Origin: UBA3907 sp033810155
GTDB lineage: Bacteria > Bacillota > Sulfobacillia > Fermentithermobacillales > Fermentithermobacillaceae
DNA length: 64,000 nt
Reading direction: 5' to 3'
Assembly (NCBI GenBank): GCA_033810155.1
Contig: JAPXKJ010000001.1
Coordinates: forward strand, 62,001 to 126,000
Shown piece by piece: positions 18,532-25,643 of this stretch. The notes under the pieces were generated by a model that was not told the origin of the DNA, did not search any database, and worked only from the letters and a program-made list of their open reading frames with translations. Within the stretch, counting starts at the first letter, position 1, and each line of letters opens with the position of its first letter. The translations under genes were made by a program, and so were the position numbers.

Positions 18532-18555
18532 CAAACGAAGATTACATCTAACTGT

Positions 18556-20562
18556 CTACACCTGGTTAGTATCTATAAGGCCTGCCTTGCGCAGGACTTC
18601 AGCGTACTCAATAAGGGCTTGAGTGTTTCTCATTCCCATTTCGCCCTCAACAAGGTCTGCGATTTCAAAGATCGAACGATTCCCGTCAATCCAGTACACG
18701 AAATACTGAAACATGGCCGATTCGTTTTTCCATTTTGCCTGAATCTGGGACATGTTTTCTCGAGCTTCGTCCGTAAGGAGGTTCTTCGTTCTCGAAGACA
18801 AAGGTCCCCTAAACAGTCGTTTAGGGACAATGGCCTTTGCTTTCAGGTCCCATTCGTCTGGAGAGGGCAATGAAGCCTCGCAGAAAAGATCTTTATGTGA
18901 TAGACCGTGTTTTGCGCATAGGCTCTCAAGGCCTGCGGACTTTGTATAGTTCGAGGTGGATTCAAGGAAACCGATCATCTGCTCGAGGCTACTTTCAAAA
19001 CCGCTTTCAGGCTCGAAGAACTTTGTGAGACTCTTTAGATCTTCTATACATCTGGATTTGAGGAATTCTACTCGCTTGGACAACAAGCGAGCGCCTTTTT
19101 GCGGGTTGTCACACGTCTTTACAATACAGTTTACTGCATCATAGATTTCAATTGGAAACACTGAGAGCATCTCCTTCGCAAGCCATGAAGCTTCCGTCGA
19201 AGTCATATCAGCCGAAAAATAGAGGTACGTCCCAGTTATGGTTCCAACTATCTTTAGCATGTTAGGGTCAACCTTATCAATTGTATCTTCGCTGGTGTGA
19301 TAGAACTTGTCGGGCCACTGAATCAGCATTGGACATGCCACACCTACGGAAGGATCTGACCAAATGCAGTGATCACTGCCTCCCGAAAATGGTGAAACTG
19401 CCCATTTGAATAGGGCATATGAGAACGTGCCCGCAAGATTGGGCGATTGTTTTGCGACGTATCTTAGGATCGATTCTGCGAGATATCCCCCAAAACCAGG
19501 CGTAGATCGGGGCGGTTTCTCCACAACAAGGGGGCCCTTACACAGGTCCTGATTCTCGCCTACCATATCTAAGTTAATGGCCGATACTACGTCTTCTATT
19601 CTCTTCTCAGCGGAGGCGAGATAAGCATAACTGCCTGTCATCTCTGGTACCCAGAGGAACCTAATGGTCCGCAACGGTTTATCTAGTTGACCAGAACGTA
19701 TGAGGGTATTAAGAACTCTGGCTGTTTCTATGAGCGTTCCAGACCCGGAGGCATTGTCATTCGCGGATGGTTGTGGATGGCATAGGTGCGCCATAGCCAC
19801 AGTTTCCTGAGATGTGACTCCGGGTATGCATGCAGAAACCACTTCGATTTCGCCGTCATAGAATCTAGATTCGACTCTTACGCATACCCTTACCTCTTTT
19901 CCAGCCGAAAACCGGCGTCTTAGCATCTCTCCTTGTCTCGGTGAAAGCACAAACCCAAATCCTAGGGCTTCGTTTTCGGAAACGGGCCAGAAAGAGGTGT
20001 ATTGTCTGGCATCTGGCAAGTCTAGCCTATCTCTAATTGGAGCGATTTCCGTCATATTGTCCAATATGATTCCTAAAGCGCCATGCTTCCCTACAGCTAG
20101 CTGAGCGACAGAGGTTGGATTCCCTCTTGAAAAAACGATTTTTCCTTTGATGTCTAGCCCCGCATATGAGTTCGGTTCATCCCCGGCTTCAATGTAAATC
20201 ACCTCTGTTTCAATTCCGGCGGGGTGGGTAGGTTTGCTTCTTTGTATCAGAGACAACTTGTTCTCCCGATAGGAGCACAAACGTATCTTCTTGTCGCCAT
20301 CAATCAGCACGAGTTCTGCATCCTCGCAATCCCATTCCTGAAAGCTGGATTCACACCACCAGTTCACGCCCGATCTGGCTGGAAATGAGAGCACTTCCGC
20401 GGAAATCCCAAAGGAATTCAACGTAGAACAGACATAATTCGCGGCTTCTCGAAATCCAGGACTAGCTTGAATTCTGTGGTAACGAGCTATTTCGCTTACG
20501 TATTGAAACGCACTGCCGCCGGAAAACTCATGTTGTATCTTCTCTAGCTCTTTTTGAAACAT
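18556..20562 (-). CDS. M28-type zinc aminopeptidase with PA-like insert and C-terminal winged-helix-like domain
   Basis: 668 residues. Residues about 125-200 resemble a protease-associated domain. The M28 catalytic set follows: MAHLCHPQPSANDNASGSG (His and bridging Asp), LWVPEMTGS (Glu), NLDMVGEN (Asp) and DKFYHTSEDTIDKVD (His). The last 60 residues (FVYWIDGNRSIFEIADLV, later LRKAGLI) look like a small winged-helix/PqqD-type domain as found in DUF4910 proteins. There is no clear signal peptide, so it is probably cytosolic. The ATG follows AAAGGGATG. It is the first gene of the segment that splits the alaS-ruvX cluster. Confidence 0.82.
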   Translation of the reverse strand: MFQKELEKIQHEFSGGSAFQYVSEIARYHRIQASPGFREAANYVCSTLNSFGISAEVLSFPARSGVNWWCESSFQEWDCEDAELVLIDGDKKIRLCSYRENKLSLIQRSKPTHPAGIETEVIYIEAGDEPNSYAGLDIKGKIVFSRGNPTSVAQLAVGKHGALGIILDNMTEIAPIRDRLDLPDARQYTSFWPVSENEALGFGFVLSPRQGEMLRRRFSAGKEVRVCVRVESRFYDGEIEVVSACIPGVTSQETVAMAHLCHPQPSANDNASGSGTLIETARVLNTLIRSGQLDKPLRTIRFLWVPEMTGSYAYLASAEKRIEDVVSAINLDMVGENQDLCKGPLVVEKPPRSTPGFGGYLAESILRYVAKQSPNLAGTFSYALFKWAVSPFSGGSDHCIWSDPSVGVACPMLIQWPDKFYHTSEDTIDKVDPNMLKIVGTITGTYLYFSADMTSTEASWLAKEMLSVFPIEIYDAVNCIVKTCDNPQKGARLLSKRVEFLKSRCIEDLKSLTKFFEPESGFESSLEQMIGFLESTSNYTKSAGLESLCAKHGLSHKDLFCEASLPSPDEWDLKAKAIVPKRLFRGPLSSRTKNLLTDEARENMSQIQAKWKNESAMFQYFVYWIDGNRSIFEIADLVEGEMGMRNTQALIEYAEVLRKAGLIDTNQV

Positions 20563-20669
20563 AAGGTCATCCCTTTCGTTGAGTAATAGGAATACTTCTC
20601 CAAAATACAGTTTTCACATGACGTCGGCCAATTCCTCCATTGATTATTCGGTCATTGGCGCGCATTGAG

Positions 20670-20698
20670 TTGAGGTTATTTCGAAACTAAAGTAGAAT
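20670..20698 (+). promoter_or_regulatory. Candidate sigma-A promoter for the rhomboid gene
   Basis: TTGAGG-N17-TAGAAT gives an ideal 17-bp spacer. Transcription would start near 20705, about 57 nt upstream of the start codon. Confidence 0.55.
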
Positions 20699-20749
20699 TC
20701 TATCTAATGATAGATTTGGTGCATCGCAGTCCCCACCTATTAGATAGAA
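20698..20749. repeat. 11-bp inverted repeat flanking the rhomboid transcription start and RBS
   Basis: TTCTATCTAAT (20698-20708) and its exact reverse complement (20739-20749) are 30 bp apart. The left arm overlaps the predicted -10 and start site; the right arm abuts the Shine-Dalgarno AAAGGG. It could be a two-site operator or, if transcription starts earlier, an RNA hairpin masking the ribosome site. Confidence 0.6.
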
Positions 20750-20761
20750 AGGGTGCTAGAC

Positions 20762-21466
20762 TTGATACCCATAAAGGATGTGCAGATGACCCGCTCGAGG
20801 TCTTACATTAACTGGCTGTTGATAATCGTGAATATATTGGTATTTGCCTGGGAACTTAGCCTGCCCGAACCTGCCCTACAAGAATTCGTCGTCAAATGGG
20901 GTGTTATCCCGGGAGTCATTACCAACTACAGGAATCTTCCTCCAGAGGTTTTGGTTCAAACAGGTGGTTTACTGAGCATGGTTACGTCACTCTTCATACA
21001 TGTTGGGTGGGTCCACTTAGTTGGAAACATGCTTTATCTTTTCGTTTTCGGAGATAACGTCGAAGACATTTTAGGTCATTCCAGATACTTGTTTTTCTAC
21101 TTAGCTGCGGGAGTCTGCGCATCCATAACTCACGTAGTATTTGATCCAAATTCAATGCTTCCGATGGTAGGTGCGAGCGGAGCGGTGGCCGGTGTAATGG
21201 GTGCCTACTTTGTCAACTTTCCTGGAGCGCGGGTCATTGCTTTAGTGCCTATAGGTTGCTTATTGCCTGTAGTGGAACTGCCCGCTTTGGTATTTCTCTT
21301 GGTTTGGTTTGCAACCAACTTGATGTCTGGGGTAGCCTCTATTGGAGTTCAAGCCCAAGGAGGTGTGGCATTTTGGGCTCACGTCGGCGGATTTGTTGTA
21401 GGTATGTTTCTATCAATCATCCTAAGACGGATCAATGCACAGAGATCTTATGATATCGATGCATAA
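20762..21466 (+). CDS. Rhomboid family intramembrane serine protease
   Basis: About 234 residues with six or so hydrophobic segments. The catalytic Ser is in GASGAVAGVMGAY and the His in FWAHVGGFVVG, the normal dyad; the loop-1 segment HVGWVHLVGNMLYLFVFGDN is also typical. It cleaves membrane proteins within the bilayer; substrate unknown. TTG 20762 is chosen because AAAGGG lies nine bases upstream and the family usually starts MIP(L/I)xD. An upstream in-frame GTG at 20753 overlaps the ribosome site. It sits between the M28 peptidase and the FBP aldolase/phosphatase with no known functional link. Confidence 0.92.
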   Translation: MIPIKDVQMTRSRSYINWLLIIVNILVFAWELSLPEPALQEFVVKWGVIPGVITNYRNLPPEVLVQTGGLLSMVTSLFIHVGWVHLVGNMLYLFVFGDNVEDILGHSRYLFFYLAAGVCASITHVVFDPNSMLPMVGASGAVAGVMGAYFVNFPGARVIALVPIGCLLPVVELPALVFLLVWFATNLMSGVASIGVQAQGGVAFWAHVGGFVVGMFLSIILRRINAQRSYDIDA

Positions 21467-21501
21467 AGCGATGCCACAAGAAAGAATTGAACTCGTGGGT
21501 A

Positions 21502-21510
21502 TGCTATAGT
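21502..21510 (+). promoter_or_regulatory. Candidate extended -10 promoter for FBP aldolase/phosphatase
   Basis: TGC-TATAGT resembles an extended -10 element (TGnTATAAT). No good -35 is seen 17 bp upstream. Transcription would start about 50 nt before the gene. Confidence 0.4.
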
Positions 21511-21535
21511 TTAGCGGGAGGTACTGTTCCTAAGT

Positions 21536-21550
21536 AAATCATAATGATTT
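21536..21550. promoter_or_regulatory. 7-1-7 palindrome, possible operator
   Basis: AAATCATAATGATTT is a perfect 7-1-7 palindrome, immediately before the Shine-Dalgarno CGGAGGGAG of the FBP aldolase/phosphatase gene. Its form resembles Fur-family boxes (7-1-7), but the sequence is not an exact match to any that I know. Confidence 0.4.
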
Positions 21551-21565
21551 CGGAGGGAGTATAAA

Positions 21566-22663
21566 GTGTCAAAAATCACCTTATCGGTAATCAAGGCAGA
21601 TGTAGGAGGAATTGTTGGGCATTCTAGTGTTCACCCACAACTTATGGAAACCGCCAAGCGCTACTTGAGCGAACATGGCAACGAGTTGCTTATCGATTAC
21701 TACGTTACGCACGTAGGCGACGATATGGAACTTATAATGACACATCGCCTTGGTGTAGACTGCAAAGAGATTCACGAACTTGCATGGGGTGCTTTCATGG
21801 CCGCTACAGAGGTTGCGCGAAGTCTCAAACTCTACGGGGCGGGCCAAGACCTTCTGGCTGATTCTTTTTCGGGCAACATCAAGGGACTAGGCCCTGGAGT
21901 GGCGGAAATGGAATTTGAAGAAAGACCGTCTGAACCTGTGGTTATCTTTATGGCCGACAAGACAGAACCAGGTGCTTGGAATCTTCCGCTGTATAAGATA
22001 TTCGCTGACCCCTTTAATACGGCAGGCCTAGTTATAGACCCCAAGATGCACAAAGGATTTGATTTTGAAGTTCACGATCTTATCGATAACAAGCGTGTGG
22101 TGTTTCATTGTCCGGAAGAAATCTATGACATGTTGGTTTTCATAGGTGCTCCAGGGCGGTATTGCATTAAATCAATCTATTCGAGGACTCTAGATGACAT
22201 AGCAGCTACTTCCTCTACGCAGAGGCTTAACCTTATGGCTGGCAGATACATAGGGAAGGATGACCCGGTATGTATCGTAAGGTGCCAAAGTGGAATGCCA
22301 GCCGTAGGTGAAGTTCTAGAGCCATTCTCTCACCCCCATCTGGTTTCAGGGTGGATGAGAGGTTCTCACCATGGGCCCTTGATGCCATGCAGTGTGGAAC
22401 GGAGTACGCCTACTAGATTCGATGGCCCGCCTCGAGTTGTAGCTCTAGGGTTCCAGTTGTGCAATGGAAAGCTTCTCGGACCCCAGGACTTTTTCGCAGA
22501 CACCGCATACGATAGAGCAAGACAGATGGCAAATGAAATCGCTGACTACATGAGATCTCATGGTCCTTTCGAGCCTCACAGGCTTGGACTTGATGAGTTG
22601 GAATACACAACCCTACCAGACGTGATGAAAAAACTAACAGGTAGACTCGTTCCTATAGAGTGA
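21566..22663 (+). CDS. fbp: Bifunctional fructose-1,6-bisphosphate aldolase/phosphatase (archaeal type)
   Basis: This gluconeogenic enzyme condenses DHAP and glyceraldehyde-3-phosphate and dephosphorylates the resulting FBP to fructose-6-phosphate. 365 residues is full length. The N-terminus (TLSVIKADVGGIVGHSSVHP) and metal-binding acidic clusters (THVGDDMEL) are typical, and the Schiff-base pair appears as Tyr228 and Lys231 in RYIGKDDP, equivalent to Tyr229/Lys232 of the Thermoproteus enzyme. The GTG start follows GGAGGGAG. The family is found in archaea and deep or thermophilic bacteria, hence a hint about lineage. A ferredoxin-fused reductase follows. Confidence 0.95.
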   Translation: MSKITLSVIKADVGGIVGHSSVHPQLMETAKRYLSEHGNELLIDYYVTHVGDDMELIMTHRLGVDCKEIHELAWGAFMAATEVARSLKLYGAGQDLLADSFSGNIKGLGPGVAEMEFEERPSEPVVIFMADKTEPGAWNLPLYKIFADPFNTAGLVIDPKMHKGFDFEVHDLIDNKRVVFHCPEEIYDMLVFIGAPGRYCIKSIYSRTLDDIAATSSTQRLNLMAGRYIGKDDPVCIVRCQSGMPAVGEVLEPFSHPHLVSGWMRGSHHGPLMPCSVERSTPTRFDGPPRVVALGFQLCNGKLLGPQDFFADTAYDRARQMANEIADYMRSHGPFEPHRLGLDELEYTTLPDVMKKLTGRLVPIE

Positions 22664-22678
22664 TTTCATCCGCAAGAG

Positions 22679-22713
22679 GCATGGGGGCTCTTTTCTTCGA
22701 AGAGCCCCCATGC
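22679..22713. repeat. 14-bp perfect inverted repeat in the fbp-AKR spacer
   Basis: GCATGGGGGCTCTT (22679-22692) pairs perfectly with 22700-22713 across a 7-nt loop. The hairpin is very stable but followed by no T-run, and it ends 21 nt before the likely start codon of the next gene. It may act as a 3'-end stabiliser for fbp mRNA or an attenuating structure for the reductase gene. Confidence 0.7.
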
Positions 22714-22733
22714 GAATATGGGCTGGTGATGAT

Positions 22734-23684
22734 TTGATATATACTTCCTTAGGACAAACCGGTCTCAACGTGTCAATCATGTGCATGGGAAGTCTGGTAA
22801 TGGGACCGGCCCAGTATAATTTGTCTATAGAAGAAGGCAATTCCCTTATCCAACATGCTCTGGATTGGGGCGTTAACTTCTTTGATACAAGCGAGTTTTA
22901 CGGCGCTTATCCTTATCTTCGCTGTCTGAGTCAACAGAAGGACATAGTGATATCGTCAAGGAGCTACGCAGTATCGGAATCTCAAATGAAACGTAGTTTG
23001 GATCTAGCCAGATCCGAGCTGAATCGAGATAAGATAGAAATCTTTGGGCTCCACGAACAAGAATCAGGACTGACTCTAAAAGGGCATCGAGAAGCTCTTG
23101 AATATCTGACTGAATCGAGAGAGAAAGGAATCATTGATGCGGTTTCAGTTTCTACTCATTACGTTTCATGCGTAAGATCTGCTGCCATGCTGCCGGAAGT
23201 AGATGTCATTTTCGCTATTTTGAACATGCAGGGACTAGGAATTGCCGATGGTTCGAGGGAAGATATGGAGGAGGCTCTTGCTTTTGCACGGTACATGGGC
23301 AAAGGAATATACCTTATGAAAGCCCTTGGGGGCGGTCACCTTTACCGCCAACCCTTTGAAGCACTTTCGTACGCAAGGGACTTCCCACACAAAGATAGCG
23401 TCTGTGTTGGAGTGAAAAATGAACATGAACTCGAGTTCGCGTGTAAAGTTCTATGTTCGGAAATCTCAACTGAAGAGATCACTGAAGCCTATTCCATCAG
23501 CCTGTCTACTCCAAAGCGATTGGTTGTCGAAAAATGGTGTGAAGGCTGTGGAAAATGCGCAGACAAATGTGGTTTTTCTGCCATAACTATTGTAAACGGC
23601 AAGGCAACTATAGATGAGTCTAGATGCATGTTATGTGGATACTGCGCAAGAGTTTGTCCAAATTTCTGCCTGAAAGTTGTCTAA
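22734..23684 (+). CDS. Aldo/keto reductase-like protein with C-terminal 2[4Fe-4S] ferredoxin domain
   Basis: A paralogue of the protein at 11260-12216 with the same architecture: an AKR barrel (LGQTGLNVSIMCMGS, NFFDTSEFYGAYP, FGLHEQESG, LMKALGGGHL) and two cluster motifs, CEGCGKCADKCGF and CMLCGYCARVCPN. The catalytic Lys of the AKR tetrad, present in the paralogue as ATKS, is Arg here (SSRS), and the first cluster lacks the usual final Pro; activity may differ. I chose TTG 22734 with GGTGATG upstream; ATG 22710 lies inside a hairpin arm without a ribosome site. ruvX begins 20 bp later. Confidence 0.82.
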   Translation: MIYTSLGQTGLNVSIMCMGSLVMGPAQYNLSIEEGNSLIQHALDWGVNFFDTSEFYGAYPYLRCLSQQKDIVISSRSYAVSESQMKRSLDLARSELNRDKIEIFGLHEQESGLTLKGHREALEYLTESREKGIIDAVSVSTHYVSCVRSAAMLPEVDVIFAILNMQGLGIADGSREDMEEALAFARYMGKGIYLMKALGGGHLYRQPFEALSYARDFPHKDSVCVGVKNEHELEFACKVLCSEISTEEITEAYSISLSTPKRLVVEKWCEGCGKCADKCGFSAITIVNGKATIDESRCMLCGYCARVCPNFCLKVV

Positions 23685-23704
23685 GAAAGAGATGGTGAAA
23701 TTCA

Positions 23705-24157
23705 CTGATTTCTGACCAGAAGAATCCAAAGGCAAAACTAATAGGCATAGACCTAGGATTAAAGCGGGTCGGTGTATCCATTAGTGATGATTTGGGAGTG
23801 TTTGCACATCCACTGACAACTATATACTATAAAAACCAAACTCAAGTCGTAGAAGAAGTAATGAGGCTTGCAATTGAGCACAGGGCAAAAGGGTTTGTAG
23901 TAGGTGTTCCAAAGAACATGGATGGAACTTTGGGCGAATCAGCCAGGCGTTCCTTGAGATTTGCCAGAAAGCTCCAGTCTCGAACTCGGTTGCCAGTGAT
24001 TTTGTGGGATGAACGGCTTACTACTTCTCAAGCGGAAAAAGAAATGATAGGCTTGGGGAAGTCAAGACGAAAAAGAAAAGCCGGAATTGACGAAGCAGCG
24101 TCAGTTCTCATTCTTGAGAATTACCTGCGCAGTGTAGCCGATACTGAGCAAAAATAG
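23705..24157 (+). CDS. ruvX: Putative pre-16S rRNA nuclease RuvX/YqgF, with non-canonical CTG start
   Basis: RNase H-fold protein implicated in 16S rRNA 5'-end maturation. The catalytic motif LIGIDLGLKRVGVSISDD lies upstream of the first ATG/GTG/TTG codon (TTG 23792), so a start there would delete the active site. The frame is closed by TGA at 23696, and the only credible start between is CTG 23705 (or ATT 23708), with GGTGA six bases upstream. This gives 150 residues, normal for the family, including the later DERLTTSQAE motif. A sequencing error is an alternative. It resumes the ruvX-yrzB-mltG part of the alaS cluster. Confidence 0.85.
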   Translation: MISDQKNPKAKLIGIDLGLKRVGVSISDDLGVFAHPLTTIYYKNQTQVVEEVMRLAIEHRAKGFVVGVPKNMDGTLGESARRSLRFARKLQSRTRLPVILWDERLTTSQAEKEMIGLGKSRRKRKAGIDEAASVLILENYLRSVADTEQK

Positions 24158-24177
24158 ATCGCAAAGGTAGTGATGAT

Positions 24178-24558
24178 GTGAACAACAAGAACGACAAGAA
24201 GCATGATGAATCCGCTCCAGAAGAACTACAATACAATGATCTCGTAGTACTAACCGATGAGGAAGGGAACGAGGAAGCATTTCAAATCCTTATCGACGAC
24301 CTATTTATAGAAGATAGGCAATACGTTGTCCTTATGCCTCTTAGCGATGACCCGGACGCAGAAGCCGAACTAGTCATTCTGCGCGTCGAATCGCTTGAAG
24401 ATGGCGAAGCTACGTTGGTTACTATAAACAGCGACGAGGAATGGGACGAGATACTCAAAGCATTCGAAGATCTTGAGTTTGATGATGTATTTGAAGACTA
24501 CGAGATCGAGGTCGAGGAACCTGATGAAGAAGATGATCAACATAAGCCACGGGCATGA
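24178..24558 (+). CDS. DUF1292 family protein (YrzB-like)
   Basis: 126 residues, extremely acidic, with the DUF1292 core: LTDEEGNEEAFQIL, then QYVVLMPLSDDPDAEAELVI and a DGEATLVTINSDEEWDEILK block. The N- and C-terminal tails are low-complexity and charged. Function unknown; the family is almost always next to ruvX in Bacillota. The GTG start has AGGTAGTGAT upstream. No membrane or secretion signal. Confidence 0.92.
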   Translation: MNNKNDKKHDESAPEELQYNDLVVLTDEEGNEEAFQILIDDLFIEDRQYVVLMPLSDDPDAEAELVILRVESLEDGEATLVTINSDEEWDEILKAFEDLEFDDVFEDYEIEVEEPDEEDDQHKPRA

Positions 24559-24608
24559 GTCGAACACATTGTGCACCGTAGATGCGACTATAGAAGAGTG
24601 TGGATCTC

Positions 24609-25640
24609 ATGGGAAGATGGAGTAAACCTGGTAGGATTTCAAAACCGATAACCTTTGGTTTTATCGCGCTTATTTGCCTGGTGGCATTTGCGTTATTATT
24701 CTATCTTAGTTCAAGCCCTCTTCCCGAGAATTCTGACCCAGTGTATGTCCTCATATCACCCGGTTCTTCGACTCGACAAATAAGCGAACTGCTGTACCAA
24801 GAGAACCTAATACGAAGCCCCGATTGGTTCAGGATTATGGCGCGGATCACAGGGGCTGACGGTGATATGAAGGCTGGGGAGTACTGTTTCGAATCTCGTA
24901 TGTTCGTATGGGACATAATTGCGGACCTAAAAGAGGGCAAGGTAATCTATCACTCGTTTACAATCCGAGAAGGGCTATGTGTCGAGGAAATCGCCGAGAT
25001 TCTTTCAGAAAAGGGTGTAATCGATAAAGAAGTTTTCCTGGAGTTAGCAAAAGATCCAGACCTGGTTTCTTCTTTCGCGTCTGCTGAGGAACTGCAAAAC
25101 TGCATCTATCCGGTTGAAGGATATCTTTTCCCTGATACCTATTCGATTCAAAGGAACGTTTCCGAACGAGAGATCATCCTGATGATGCTCAATCGTTTCT
25201 CCGAGGTCTTTACACCGGAGCTTCAAGAAAAGGCTAAGGAGCAAGGATTTTCGGTTCATGAAGTCGCAACTCTAGCATCGATTGTAGAAAAAGAGGCAGT
25301 CGTAGATGAGGAAAGACCGATTATCGCAGGGGTATATATAAACAGGCTTAACATCGGTATGAAATTAGATGCCGATCCTACCGTGTTATATGCGCTAGGT
25401 AGATATAGTGGAACACTCCTGTGGAAAGAACTCGAGGTTGATTCTTTGTACAATACCTACAAATACGTCGGGTTGCCACCAGGGCCCATATGTAATTTCG
25501 GGAAGGCTTCGCTGGAAGCAGTTCTCGAACCTGCCGATGTGGACTATCTGTACTTTGTTTCTAAAAACGATGGAACACACGCCTTTGCCCGCACCTTCTC
25601 TGAACACCTGAGAAACGTCCAGATTTACCAGGGCGATTAG
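24609..25640 (+). CDS. mltG: Endolytic murein transglycosylase MltG (YceG-like)
   Basis: A membrane-anchored lytic transglycosylase that cuts nascent glycan strands and sets their length. One N-terminal transmembrane helix (about residues 15-38) is followed by a LysM-like region (VYVLISPGSSTRQISELLYQ) and the YceG catalytic domain with the active-site Glu in ASIVEKEAVVDEERP and the family signature YNTYKYVGLPPGPICNFG. About 343 residues is normal. I prefer ATG 24609; GTG 24600 is in frame but too near AGAAGAG. It ends three bases before the convergent glycosyltransferase gene, with no terminator between them. Confidence 0.94.
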   Translation: MGRWSKPGRISKPITFGFIALICLVAFALLFYLSSSPLPENSDPVYVLISPGSSTRQISELLYQENLIRSPDWFRIMARITGADGDMKAGEYCFESRMFVWDIIADLKEGKVIYHSFTIREGLCVEEIAEILSEKGVIDKEVFLELAKDPDLVSSFASAEELQNCIYPVEGYLFPDTYSIQRNVSEREIILMMLNRFSEVFTPELQEKAKEQGFSVHEVATLASIVEKEAVVDEERPIIAGVYINRLNIGMKLDADPTVLYALGRYSGTLLWKELEVDSLYNTYKYVGLPPGPICNFGKASLEAVLEPADVDYLYFVSKNDGTHAFARTFSEHLRNVQIYQGD

Positions 25641-25643
25641 ACT

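Noticed and set aside
23168..23426. Short open frames on both strands inside the second reductase gene
   Set aside because: They overlap clear AKR coding sequence and show no ribosome sites or motifs.
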